In this document: piece after piece, positions 22,375 through 32,973 of the stretch | How positions within the stretch are numbered: the stretch's first letter is position 1 | How the letters are laid out: each line of letters begins with the position of its first letter | From: Copromyces sp. CBS 386.78 | Lineage: Eukaryota; Ascomycota; Sordariomycetes; Sordariales; Sordariaceae | Direction of reading: 5' to 3' | DNA length: 64,000 nt | NCBI GenBank assembly: GCA_030685235.1 | Contig: MU839118.1 | Location: 124,001-188,000, forward strand | Notes under the pieces: generated by a model | Seen by the model: only the letters and a program-made list of their open reading frames with translations | Told to the model about the DNA's origin: nothing | Database searches by the model: none | Translations under genes and position numbers: made by a program

Positions 22375-24919
22375 TCACCCAACACTATGCGCCACTTTAT
22401 GCCCTCTGTTTCCGTTCCCACTCCCGTTCCCGTTCACGTTCATTGACATTCCATGCCCACTGACCCCATTAACCTTTTCTTTCCCAACACCAGGGGCAGG
22501 GGCAGTCACCGACCCATTCCTCTTGACCCCAATCCCGTTCCCATTAATAATATTCCCATTCACATGGCCATTCCCATTAACACTCAAATTCGTCCTCTCC
22601 CCCAACACACCATCTACGTCGTGCTCTCCCATCCGGCCCATCCCCGTCTCCATGTCCCCCGCCCACCTCCAAACATCCCTCTCGGGCGCTGTAGATCCCC
22701 CACTCAACATGCCCAGCAAATACCTCTCCCAATACCCAACCAAAGGCTCCTCCGCCAAAACCTTTCTATCCGGAAACCGCACCCCCCTCGCAAACTCAAT
22801 CTTGCCGCTCCCCGTCCCCGTCTGCACCGACCGTTCATCCCCAACATATACCCACCGCCATCTCATCTCCTCCATCTTGACATCGTACAACCCATCAGTC
22901 GGGTACACCCTCCCGCTCCCCAGGGGCCCAGGCAACAACCTCAGTTCTCTAGGCACGAACGTAGCCAGCCTCTCCACTTCATCCCGAGCAAACCCCCACC
23001 CAGTCTCCAACACCCACAGCGGCCGCCCGTCCATCCCTTGCAGCAAGGCCGGGCACAGCCAGACTTCTTTATCATCGGGCGCTAGCCCCCGGCAGGCTAG
23101 TCTTATTCGAACCGAGCTGTGGATCGTTTCGCCGGTGGAGAGTAACGGGTAGGGGGTATCTTGGTTTGTGTCCTCGTCTACGCGCAGAAAGAGGCCGGGG
23201 CGCCGCACGGTGCGGCCGGCGAGGGTGGTGAGGCTTGTGGAGGAGGGCAGGCGGAGGGTGCCGAGCGCGTAGGGGCGGGCGCCGAGGTGCAGGAGGGCGG
23301 AAGGGGAGGAGGAGGAGGTTAGGGGCGGCGGGTGGGAGTGGGTGTGGAGGGGGGTGCATTCTGCTGTGTCGCGGATGAGGACAGTGAGGCCGCCGCTGGA
23401 TTGCGAGGAGGACGGAGGGGGGTGGAAGAGAGGGGGGCGGGCCCAGGGGATGGCGGGGGGGACTTTGATGTGCGATATCGAGGATGCGGATTGGGATTTG
23501 GCGTGGGAGGAGCGGGAGTGGGAGTGAGATGAGGAGGTGGAGCTTCGAGGGGATGAGGGTGAGGGCGAGGAGGAGGAGGACGGTCGGGAGGAGGTGGACG
23601 AGGGTTTGCCGATGGTGAGAAGCTTGGAGATGGTGGATTTTCCTTTTGTTAGGAGGGATTGGGCGAAGGAAGGGGGTGAGTATGGAAAAGGGTGAGCGGC
23701 CGAGTAGCGGAGAGAGTCAAGGAAGATGGAGTGCATCCTTGTGAGGTTGAATTCGACGCCGAGGGTCGAGAGCTGGTCGCACATCCCTGGAAAATGGAAG
23801 TTAGTATCATGGGTTCAATCGAAAAGCTGAAGAGAAAACAAACGTACAGGCCAGCGTGATATCAGCCATCTGCTGATCATACCACCCTCCACCCACATTG
23901 GCATGCGTCCCCGGGAACCACACCTGCTTGAGGTTCGTCTTGCTCCCCGGTAACCGTTCCCACAAGGCCGGCCGGAAAGCATACCGTGGCTCATCAAGCG
24001 CCAGCGCCTGAAAAGCATGCTCAACCTTGTTCGAGATCTGGGTATTGGTAAAAGCCCACTGGTTGGATGACCCCCTCACGCCAATAACCGGCGCAGGCGG
24101 AATCCCCAGCGCGCCAACGGTATCCCACACCCCCAGCGCCTTGATGGTGATGTCCGTCTTCCCATCACGGAACTTGTCTCTCGTGTACCCCAGCTCGATC
24201 AGGCGCTCCCTATAAATCCTCGTCCGTTCCGCCTCCCACTCGTTCTTCTCTTGCCCCTTCTGCCCTTTATACTCGGGCAAGTCGGGCACGATGAACTCGG
24301 TCTTGTTCCGCGAGGGCGTGCCCATGTACATGTAGTCGTTGAAGACGGAGTAGAAGCGGTCCAGGCCGTCGGGGGTGAGGATGCCGAGAGAGGCGATCAT
24401 GTCGGCGGTGGAACGGGCGGTGAAGGCGCCTCGTGAGAAGCCGATGAGGAAGATGTCGTCGCCGTCGACGTAGTTGGTGCAGATGAAGTTGTAGACTTCG
24501 CGGATGTCCTGGTCAAGACCCATGCCGAAAGCACCACCAGTGATGGAATCCAACTTGTTACTTGTCCCGACGCCGGGAACGTAGGCAATGACTTGGTGAG
24601 TCCCGTCGTAGCATGTTCGGCGCAGAACGCGGGAGATGCGGGTGACGTTGGATGGTGGTTCCTCTCTGGTTTGATGTCAGATTCTGGTCTGGTCGTGGTG
24701 AAAGTTTGTTCATCAACAAACTTAAACTTACCCTCTCTTCCCCAATGAGTCCATCCACGTTCCATCGCAACACACTAGAATCCGCTTCGGCTTCGCTTTG
24801 GGACCTGCTTGTTGTACGCCAGGTGTCTCCATTCCTGTGTCATGCCCTTCCAGGGTCATGTAATCCGGCGTTGGAGGAGCTGCTGGTAGCTGGTCTTTCT
24901 GGCCGATTTGGTTTGCCAT
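22375..24919 (-). CDS. DUF2235 alpha/beta-hydrolase protein
   Basis: Three exons, 24919-24732, 24665-23848 and 23786-22375, give 805 residues. Introns are 66 and 61 nt with GTAAGT and GTACGT donors, and both joins restore frame. The N-terminal 400 residues match DUF2235, the fold of type VI secretion phospholipase effectors such as Tle1. Seen are RILVCCDGTW at residues 46-55, a GFSRG nucleophile elbow with Ser140, WDTVGALGIP, and PGTHANVGGGWYD carrying the expected catalytic His. The C-terminal half has a long Ser/Pro/His run just after LLTKGKSTISKLL, a conserved-looking domain (VWLCPALLQG ... VYPTDGLYDVKMEEMRWRWVYVGDERS) and an Asn/Gly-repeat tail. Fungi use such proteins as intracellular lipases or esterases; the substrate here is unknown. 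No signal peptide or transmembrane segment was seen. Confidence 0.88.
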
Positions 24920-27364
24920 TATCTCCAACCAGAACAAGCAACTTGTCTTGTTTCTCAGCCCTATGTTCCCAGCTCAAACTTGCACAAGGATCGCGGACCG
25001 TCCCGGCTTTAAGTACATACCCCTAGGGACTCGGAGTATGACGAAGTGGAAGTTCGGTGTAGACTTTCCCTTCGTCAGACCCAGCCAGAAGCGTCAGACC
25101 GCTGTAATGAGAAACACGGCTAGAATGGTCCAACGCTGAATGGTTTGTTTGGTGGTGGAAGGTGATCTACAACAGTGCATAACGGCGCTAGGGTTGGAAG
25201 CGGAATAGAGGCAGCGGTGATGATTCCTTGGCAGGGCTTGTGCACGCCCGTGGACGCAGCTCCGTTCGTCGAGGTAAAAAAGTGCGGTGCGGCTGTTGTG
25301 ACGTCGTTGCGGAACTTGCATCCGCTCAGGAAGGTCTTGTTGGAAAGATGCGAATGACATTGGTCGAAAAGGAGCTGACGGTTTGTCTCACTGAGTGAGG
25401 GCTCCCGTCATTATTGATGGAGTCCGTCCTCTTTTGGTTGATCCGGATCATGTGGCGGGCACTGCCTTCGGTTCGGCGTATCAGCCTCAGAGCCTTTCTT
25501 GACATTTTGCGGATCTTTTCCCACTGGGAGTCATGGAAAGTACTGTAGCCTGGAGTGGTGGGAATGGTCAGTGAGAAAACAGGCAGGCAGGTGTTATCCC
25601 ATAATGGTCCCCATTAAAAGTCTTACGCTTGGCGTAGTGGCCCTTTAGACTTATTGGTGTGTCTGCTGAACAAACTTGAACAAACTCGGATCTCTCTCAC
25701 GATACAAAGAATGAATGACTCGGAGTTTGCTCCATCTAGGTTGTGTTCACCATTGGATGTACAATTCCCGACTCCAGGGGTTCTACCGCTCCCTCCCGTA
25801 CGTGATACATGTGATATATGTGACATATCACGAACGCGGAGGAGGAACCTGAATCGGGGGATCCAATCCAACCCACCCGTCCACCAAAACCCCGAGACAT
25901 TTCAACTCTCGGCGCTTCCCAGAGGCATGAATGGTGCTTCCCACCCTTCCCACCCTTCCCGCTGTCTTGCAGTCTTGCACCAGTCCTTGGATTGTACCAC
26001 GTGCAGAATCGCAGAATCTCAAACAGAAGACTGCAGAGTGCATTACAGCCAGCCTACCATCCATCCATTCATCTTTACTGCCATCTGCCATCTCCCAACA
26101 GAAATCCAGGAACCACAGGAAGCAGGAACCAACTCCACCTACCTACCTTGTACCTACCTACCTACCCTCCCGCACACACCCTTCCCATAATCCCGTCCCG
26201 CTTCCCGATTTGTCCATTACAGTCCGAGCCAAACAGTAACGCCCTATACTAAAGCGTAAAGAATGTCCCGTCCTCGCGCACTATCCGATGCTGTGACAGC
26301 TGGTAGGTAGGTAGTACCGACGATAATGCGCATGAGCAGACCGGGTAGATGTGCAGCACAGCACATGCAAGAAAGACCTGACACTACCTGCGGCACTGCC
26401 TGCCCTTCCTTGCTTCGTTCGAATGGGGATACCTACAGTACCGCATTTGGTACTTTGGTGCTTTGGTGTTATGGGACATGTCAGGGTAGGTAGATCCGAT
26501 GGTGGTCAGCTTGGGGCTCGGTGTGCCATAACTGTTGTCACGGCGGCGTGGTGGCACTGGTAGACACCACCCTCTGGCACCCACCACCGGTACCTTAAGT
26601 TGCGTTCGGTCGCCCAGTATGCCAGTATCGTAGAGGTTGCATTACTGTACAGCGATTTCGCTGCAGGCCATCAACAGTAATGCAACAGTAATGCAGTGCT
26701 TTCATACTGGTATAAACATGGGGTTTTCCGCAGTATGAAAACGAAGAAAGCAGTAAGATCTCCAACGATTTCTGGCCTTCTGATTGGTCAGATGCAGGCC
26801 ATTGGGGGAGTTGGGGGAAGTGCAGCGACCTATATCGACTTGCAGATTTTTACTGGAAAACAGCCGAACGCAAAAATCACGGCAGTATGCTGTTGCTTAC
26901 TGCCATATAAACTTCTTACTGTTACTGGCATACTGGGCGACCGAACGCAACTTTAGGTAGGCAACGATGGTCGATGACATACATGGTGATGAACTGACTC
27001 TACCTTGGGTGCTTTGTTGTTGGGTGCTTTGAGTCCCATCGTTGGCGTGAATGTCTCCCGTCTCATTTCCCTTGCTTGATCTTAATGCCTCCAGAAGAAC
27101 AAACACACCCCTCACGACTCCCGTCCTCTGCAATCACAACGCACGACGAACGTCAACAAAGCGCAAACTACATTACATGTGTTTTGTGTATTGGGTTTCC
27201 TTGCTGTCTGTCTTTGAGGACTGGTCCCTTGTATGTCGCAAACAAACAACTCGCCAAAGCAAAAAACGTCACCAAGTAGGAAACATGATAAAAATCCCTA
27301 GAAAGGAGACGAAAACACTATCCTACATACCCATTCACACCCACCCATTACCGACGGGAGATAG
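24920..27364. other. Gene-free stretch with a small transposon
   Basis: There are 2.4 kb between two minus-strand genes. I see no supported gene. It includes the promoter of the DUF2235 gene, a TACC-rich patch near 26135-26165, and the inverted-repeat element at 26593-26957 (separate entry). The last 360 bp are likely 3' UTR and terminator of the large minus-strand gene. Confidence 0.5.
26593..26957. mobile_element. MITE with 35-bp terminal inverted repeats and TA duplication
   Basis: The left end CCTTAAGTTGCGTTCGG... and the reverse complement of the right end CCTAAAGTTGCGTTCGG... match over 35 bp with one mismatch (position 4). TA flanks the element on both sides (26591-26592 and 26958-26959), the target duplication of Tc1/mariner-type elements. 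The 365-bp interior has no open frame. It contains CAGTAATG-type direct repeats near 26670-26698 and several GCAGTA/TACTGC motifs that could serve as subterminal repeats. It must have been mobilised in trans. Confidence 0.85.
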
Positions 27365-27785
27365 CTACGACATGATTCCTTCTCCTCCTTCACTTTTTTC
27401 CCCTTCTATAACCTCCTCCTTCACCTCTTCCGCATGAGCATCTTGAACAGGGATGCTCTCGAGCGCACCGCTAGGAACGGCAGTATGGTTTACAAGCGTC
27501 GACGAAAGACCCGTCTCTTCCGTACTACTAGCCTCCTGAAGGGCGACGGTCTGAGAGTCGGAGGATTCGGCGATGGCTGTCTCGGGAGCGTGATCGGAAG
27601 ATTCGGCGACGGCGACCTCTGCTGCAGCGGTGATGACTTCAATAGCAGAAGCAGCCTCGGGAGCTAAAGTGACCTCGGACACAACCTCCTGCACCGCCTC
27701 GGTCTTGACCTGAGTTTGCGTCAGCGTCTGGTCCGAGCCTGCTGCTTGCTGTCCATCAAGAAAAACGCCTTCATAGGTAGCCACC
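27365..27785 (-). other. Coding-like extension out of frame with the upstream gene
   Basis: Directly after the stop of the 1188-residue gene, the +1 frame is open for about 140 codons down to a TAG at 27365. Its codons look genuinely coding, with many GCC, GTC, ATC, TCC and GAG. The product is acidic and Ala/Glu/Ser/Thr-rich, with a duplicated AIAESSD-like unit. It has no ATG of its own near the junction. It may be the true C-terminus of the upstream gene, reached through a 1-nt error in this sequence, a real disabling insertion, programmed frameshifting, or an intron I could not place. Confidence 0.5.
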
Positions 27786-30700
27786 TACTCGATAGTCGTA
27801 CCGGCCCTTCCGGGCCTTGATACTGGTCCTCCGGACCTCGGCCGCGGTGAGTTCCATGCTATGGATGAAATCGACATAGCTAATCTTCCTACCACCGCCA
27901 GCTGCAGCGACAACGCCACCTCCATCCAGTGTGGCAGCGGCAGCGGCAGCGGCAGCGGCTTCGGGAGTCGTCTTAGCAAGGTAGCGGCGGCCATCCGTTA
28001 CCTCCTTCTTCTTCTCTGTAGCGTCAAGCTCGAACAAGGGGTTTCTCTCGTTCTCGAGAAAGCCGAGTAGTTCTATCTGGCGCTCTTTGTGGGACTTTTC
28101 CAAGGCTCGCTTCCTCTCTGTCACTTGTTCAATCGTTTTCTCCAACTTTTCTTGCTGACTAGCCAACTTCATCAGTCTCTTTGTCAGTGTGCCCGTTAGG
28201 CCGTCGTTGGTAGCAGTAGTAGCAGCAGCAGCTTCGTTGTCGACTTGGTTGTCGACCGCGTCGGTGGTGGTGGTGGGTTCGAGTTCAGTTTTGTTTTTGT
28301 TCTTGTCCTTGTCCTCCTCCCCCCACTCTTCTGTTTTCCCCAGCTGTGTCCTTCTTTGCACCTCTTCACCCTTTCTCGCCTGCTGCCTCTCTACTTCCAA
28401 CCTCCCTTTTTCCGCCATTAACGCTAAGCTTGCCTTCCTTAACCCGTCTATCTTCCTTGTAAGTAGCCATTGCTGTTTCTCGTACTTAACACGGAGTGCC
28501 CTGCTCTGTTTGTCGGACCAAGCCCGCCGCGAAAGGCCCCTCGCCATCAACTGCTTCGTCGACGGAACCTGGTATTTCAAGGATGCTGTCAACGTGGTGT
28601 CAATGATTGGGGCCGTGCAGCGGCTGGCTCCGGCTTCGACTTGCGCCTCCTTGACCCGTGCCTGCCCCGCCTCCGCCGCCGCCGCCATCTCCTTCTTCGC
28701 TCGCGCCTTGAAATCTTCCAAGGGCAAGTTTTCCCTTCTCTCCAACATTTCAAAGAACCCACTGGTAGTCGCGTGGTAGCGGTCTGGGCCCATGTCGTCG
28801 CTTTCGGACTTGTCCATGGCCTCCTCATTCATCATTTCTTCTTCTGGTAGAGAGGGTACGAATTCTGGTCTAGATGGTTCCTCCTCTGTAGGCGTGCTCG
28901 TGGCTTCGGCGTCAGCATCGGCCTTGGCCTGCTCGCGTTCGTGCTTGCGCTCCTCCTTTTGTAAATCCCGAGCCAAGGCGTTCCTGATCATCGCTCTGCG
29001 CGCTATGGATAGGTTGTTTGGATTAAATGGTTTCTTCAGATCGACTGTTTTGTTATGTTGCTTATGTGGCTCCGGATCCTCTTGGTGTCGCTCATGCTCC
29101 TGCGGTTCAAGCTTCTCCTGCACGCCCCCCAGCTCAGCCGACGGAAGAGGCGAACCCACGAAACCAAGCTCACTCTCCCGTTCGGACAGCTGCGAGAACG
29201 GAAACGTTCCGTTCCTCATCCTACGGGCATGCTTGTCCACCAGCAATTGCATTTCATCCAGCACCTTGTCCGAGCTCAACTTCCGCGTGGCCTTCAGCCT
29301 TAGCTGCATTTGCGCGTTCCTCCTTTCCACCTGCGCGGCCATTTCCTCCGCCATCTCGATGAGCGGCGGGAGTTCGGCCTCGAGCATGGCCTCCTCATCC
29401 GCTTGGATAGCGACCGGTAGCGCGTCCACCAAGCGTTGTATCTCGTTTTCGAACGTGGCGCACGCGGCCTGGTGCTCTTGGGAGGCCGGCGCTTGGTTCC
29501 GGATACGTTGCACGGCGGCCTTGTCAGCCACGATCTGGCGGTAAAGTTCATGCGTGCGGCCTACCGCGAGGTTCTCGACCCGGCGGGTTCTGAGGGCCGC
29601 CAAAACGCGGATGGTCTGGGAGGAGAGCTTCTGCATGTCCTGCTGGAGATAGTGGTCGGAGAACAGGCGCGCGAGCTTGCGCACGGGGCGAAATAGACTC
29701 CTCGCCAGCGGACCGGGGCTAAGGGGCCTAGGGTGGGCTGCGAGGTTGCGAACAAAGTTGAGGGTTTCAAGGTGTTCGCGCACGTACGAGTCGCGCTGCC
29801 TTGCGGGCACGGAGGTGGTGTTGAAGGCCGAGATAGTGCGGGAATCTTTGAGGAGGAGGTTGGTGAATGTCCGCTGCCAAGTCTTTAACTCGACGACTTC
29901 GGGGGAGTCCCAATTCTTCTCGGCCAGGTGATGGGGGATGTGTGCCAGGGCAAAGCGGTAGCAGCATTCCTCCAAAAGCTTGCGGACCGTCTCCACGAGG
30001 GCTGTGTTTACCTTGTGTGGAAAGAGGATTTGGGGGTAGTGGGCAGCCAGAGCCTCCTTGAGCTGGACGGACTCGAGGTCGGTAGAAGTCCCACTGAGTT
30101 TGATCCCCGGGCGTTGGTGGACCTTGGATTGTTCGACGTCTTTGACTCGCTCGAGCTCGTCTTTACACTCTTGAATTATGATGTTTTCCACATCATTGAA
30201 TTGCTCCGCCTCGTCTTCAAACTCTTCGATTGGGGTATGTTGCTCTCTGATGTTTTCCACATGGTTGAATTGCTCTGCCTCATCTTGGTACTCTTCGCTG
30301 GGGCTAGGCTGCTCTCTGGTGTTTTCCACATGGTTGAGTTGCTCTGCCTCATCCTCGGCTTCGGCTGGTTGCTCTATCCGCTGGTCTCCCGATTGCTTGA
30401 TTGGCATCGCTGGCGTTCCTGTGCTTGGTTCACAGGAACGGTTGAGTTTGCGTTGAGCAATGCGGGCGTCGCGGAGTTGCTGCTTCCATTCCACAACTCG
30501 CCCATCACGATACTTTAGTATCTCATCAAGGGCACGAAGCATCCACTCATAGTTCTCGCTCTTGAGATCATCTGGCTTGCAATGCTGCGGATGTGGTGTT
30601 TTGAGGAAAATCCCCGCCGACTCTAGAGCTGTCTCGTTGGCCTCTCTGAATTCCTTTTGACGCGCCATACGCGCAGCTTCGCATTTTCCGACTCGCTCGA

Positions 30701-31337
30701 CTTTGAGTGCTTCATCTTGGGCATCCGCTCCTTGAGCCCTGGCACGGTCTAGCTCCGCCTGCGCCTCCTTTAAATCAAATTTGGCTTCCCACAGGGCTTC
30801 ATGGGCTTTTACCGCAGATCCGGCAATGTCCACAGCGGTACGGCAAGCTGCAAGGGCTCTGTATTTGCTGGGACACTGTTCAACCCCGTAGTAGAACCCT
30901 GATATCTCATCGTATATCTTGGACAGACGTTCAACAGTCATTTGAGATTCCTGTTGCGTTTTGTTTGTGTCGGTGAGACCCTTCAGGACCTCAAGGGTAT
31001 CTTTTTGGGTGTTTAGCCAATATTTTCCACGTTTAATCATTCTTTTGACGCTTTGCTTGGCGGCAGCAGGAGGCACCGCTCGGCCTATGTCCTTGTTGTC
31101 CTCTGGTATTTGGGCAGGGGAGCAGGGCAGAGCTTCAAGGGCCAGACGGTCTGGTTGTTCCGCGACGGCCAGTTGTGAAGCAGAAGCAGCTGTGGTTGGG
31201 CGGAGAAACTGGCGGTGATGGACCAGGTGCTGGCCAAGAGGATGGTGGACAAGAACGGCCGACTTGGACATGGCCCATGATGTTGGTCGCCCTGCGCGTG
31301 TAGTCGCCGCCACGCGGCAAAGGCCCGAGGCAATCAT
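27771..31337 (-). CDS. Large coiled-coil protein, predicted mitochondrial, unknown function
   Basis: One uninterrupted frame of 1188 residues from the first ATG at 31337. The N-terminus (MIASGLCRVAATTRAGRPT...) is rich in Arg, Ala, Ser and Thr and free of acids for about 70 residues, a good mitochondrial presequence. The remainder is mostly charged helix with heptad-like stretches: residues about 180-215 (EAKFDLKEAQAELDRARAQ), 640-760, and 990-1110 (KLASQQEKLEKTIEQVTE). A 23-residue unit is repeated three times at about residues 325-385. A more ordered region with WQRTFTNLLLK and NFVRNLAAHPRPL lies near 470-560. No enzyme motif or membrane segment was recognised. The C-terminus ends RKGRYDYRVGGYL, and coding-like sequence continues in another frame (27365-27785). 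A structural or tethering role in mitochondria would fit, but is only inferred. Confidence 0.8.
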   Translation of the reverse strand: MIASGLCRVAATTRAGRPTSWAMSKSAVLVHHPLGQHLVHHRQFLRPTTAASASQLAVAEQPDRLALEALPCSPAQIPEDNKDIGRAVPPAAAKQSVKRMIKRGKYWLNTQKDTLEVLKGLTDTNKTQQESQMTVERLSKIYDEISGFYYGVEQCPSKYRALAACRTAVDIAGSAVKAHEALWEAKFDLKEAQAELDRARAQGADAQDEALKVERVGKCEAARMARQKEFREANETALESAGIFLKTPHPQHCKPDDLKSENYEWMLRALDEILKYRDGRVVEWKQQLRDARIAQRKLNRSCEPSTGTPAMPIKQSGDQRIEQPAEAEDEAEQLNHVENTREQPSPSEEYQDEAEQFNHVENIREQHTPIEEFEDEAEQFNDVENIIIQECKDELERVKDVEQSKVHQRPGIKLSGTSTDLESVQLKEALAAHYPQILFPHKVNTALVETVRKLLEECCYRFALAHIPHHLAEKNWDSPEVVELKTWQRTFTNLLLKDSRTISAFNTTSVPARQRDSYVREHLETLNFVRNLAAHPRPLSPGPLARSLFRPVRKLARLFSDHYLQQDMQKLSSQTIRVLAALRTRRVENLAVGRTHELYRQIVADKAAVQRIRNQAPASQEHQAACATFENEIQRLVDALPVAIQADEEAMLEAELPPLIEMAEEMAAQVERRNAQMQLRLKATRKLSSDKVLDEMQLLVDKHARRMRNGTFPFSQLSERESELGFVGSPLPSAELGGVQEKLEPQEHERHQEDPEPHKQHNKTVDLKKPFNPNNLSIARRAMIRNALARDLQKEERKHEREQAKADADAEATSTPTEEEPSRPEFVPSLPEEEMMNEEAMDKSESDDMGPDRYHATTSGFFEMLERRENLPLEDFKARAKKEMAAAAEAGQARVKEAQVEAGASRCTAPIIDTTLTASLKYQVPSTKQLMARGLSRRAWSDKQSRALRVKYEKQQWLLTRKIDGLRKASLALMAEKGRLEVERQQARKGEEVQRRTQLGKTEEWGEEDKDKNKNKTELEPTTTTDAVDNQVDNEAAAATTATNDGLTGTLTKRLMKLASQQEKLEKTIEQVTERKRALEKSHKERQIELLGFLENERNPLFELDATEKKKEVTDGRRYLAKTTPEAAAAAAAAATLDGGGVVAAAGGGRKISYVDFIHSMELTAAEVRRTSIKARKGRYDYRVGGYL
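30183..30365 (-). repeat. 69-bp tandem repeat (23 residues x about 2.7)
   Basis: GTTTTCCACA on the plus strand recurs at 30183, 30252 and 30321, exactly 69 bp apart. Each unit codes DEAEQ-N-VEN-REQ---EE. The copies keep the reading frame and differ at a few bases. Confidence 0.9.
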
Positions 31338-31339
31338 GG

Positions 31340-31369
31340 TCACGATGGCATGTTCGGTTTCCAGGACAT
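31340..31369 (-). promoter_or_regulatory. Nine-codon uORF ending 2 nt before the main start
   Basis: ATG at 31369 (taccATGTCC) encodes MSWKPNMPS and stops with TGA at 31342-31340. The main ATG of the 1188-residue gene begins at 31337, in another frame. Such an arrangement would force ribosomes to bypass the uORF or reinitiate almost at once. Confidence 0.45.
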
Positions 31370-32973
31370 GGTAGATCGACGTTGGTTTAGGGTTGAGCGG
31401 TTGTCATGAACCGACAGAGCGATCATCGAGTGAGTTGTTGTTGATGAGAAGTGAAGCCATAGCAGAACCGGAATTGACGAATCGGACAAAGTCGCCTGCC
31501 CCACCCGAACGGTCGCCGTTGGATGTGGCTGGTGGCGTCTGTACAAAGAAACGAAGCAACCGCAGAGGTCAGCCGACTCGTGTGACTTTATTCTGTACAG
31601 TTGCCGCTTATCGCCCAGTTCGTCCTATCTTTCTGTGGCTGGGGCGAGCCGTTGCAGGTAAGGTACCTTTACTAAGGCGCTACCACCCACTAAAATCCAG
31701 TGGGAACAAACGGACAAAAGTCACAGTGGTCACTCCTCGATTTAACCACCTTCCAAAAACTCTTGCATTGATGCAACTCCCCTAAGTAGAAGCTCGTGCC
31801 TTCCTATGATTCGTGCCAAGTCTTATTGTTTTGGATGATTGGTAACTACGCAAAAACGGAAGCGTCGACTGAATTCAGTGAGCACAAAGGGAAGCAAAGA
31901 CTTACAGGGGCTTACAGTGGGGTGGAAAACCCACCCAAGCGTCCGGTGCCGAGCCACCCAAAGTAAACAATCATAAAGGGGGAAGGGGTGACTGCCAGCA
32001 CTACGCCGAGCTTCCACGCAGAATACGAACCCGCACTGGTGAAACTCCCGGCGATATCCGTCATCAACTGAAGTTTTCCTCTGGTCCTTCCCTCATGTCG
32101 GCCAAGGGAAAAAGCACCTGGCACCCAATCACTCTCTTCCGTAGAGGTACCTAGGCAGGAGCGCCTGCCGCCGTTGAAAGTCGGGCTATTACGAAACACA
32201 TGACTCAATTTCCCAACGGTGGCAGCAAAAAACAAAGCAGGAGTGATGCTGCCCAACACTCACTTTACCGTGTTATATCAGATGTGCTCCCTTGCATTCC
32301 TGCCGCTACTCATCAGTGCTCAACATCGCTCAAGTAACAGACTACTACTTCACTTGGTCCTACCCGTCCTCTCTGTTCTTCATTAAGGTACCCTGGGCCG
32401 CATCGAGTCCACCATGTCAGAGACGCTTCGAAACGACAAAAACAACAACAAATGTCTTAGCTAATGATCAGCTGCTGATATGATCGTATTCTTTCTTTCA
32501 GTCTACTAACGTCCCGCTAGCGACGGACATGTCCACGGCAAGATATTTTATACCTTGTGGCGATGATTCAACCCTTTGAAATGGTCGCTTCTAACAAGCC
32601 ACGACGGATGGTTGGACTTCCCCCCTCCGGACCAAGCTTGGTTGGTTTGACCGCCGCGACTCTCATGTGAGGCAATTCATCATGGGCGATATACGCACCG
32701 ACGTCCCGGCTGGTTGGTGTTGGGCTGTTGGGGAGCGAAGAACTGGCTAGCAGTGGAATCACCCAAGAATTACTGGCCGCAAAATTCGAGGGCGGACATG
32801 TATAAAGCTCGTCCACACGCCGGTGCTCTTAGAATGGACTTTGCCAGACTTATCACCATCATTCCTACCGTTGAAGGGCCATTCATTGCCTCTGATCCGG
32901 TGAACCTGGCCCAACCAAAAGGAACAACTACCATCCGATATTTCCCACGACTCGCTCACCAGTCACCGCCAAA
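31370..32973. other. Intergenic region between divergent genes
   Basis: There are 1.6 kb without a gene I can support. It should contain the promoters of the large minus-strand gene and of the 192-residue plus-strand gene. Open frames here are short, overlap on both strands and show no conserved features. Confidence 0.5.

Noticed and set aside
22453..23152. Plus-strand Pro/Ser-rich frames of about 210 codons
   Set aside because: Antisense of the spliced DUF2235 gene, whose exons join in frame and carry catalytic motifs.
28189..29544. Plus-strand frames of 196 and 250 codons opposite the 1188-residue gene
   Set aside because: Ser/Leu-rich antisense of charged helical coding sequence. The minus-strand frame is far longer and has a start, presequence and coiled coils.
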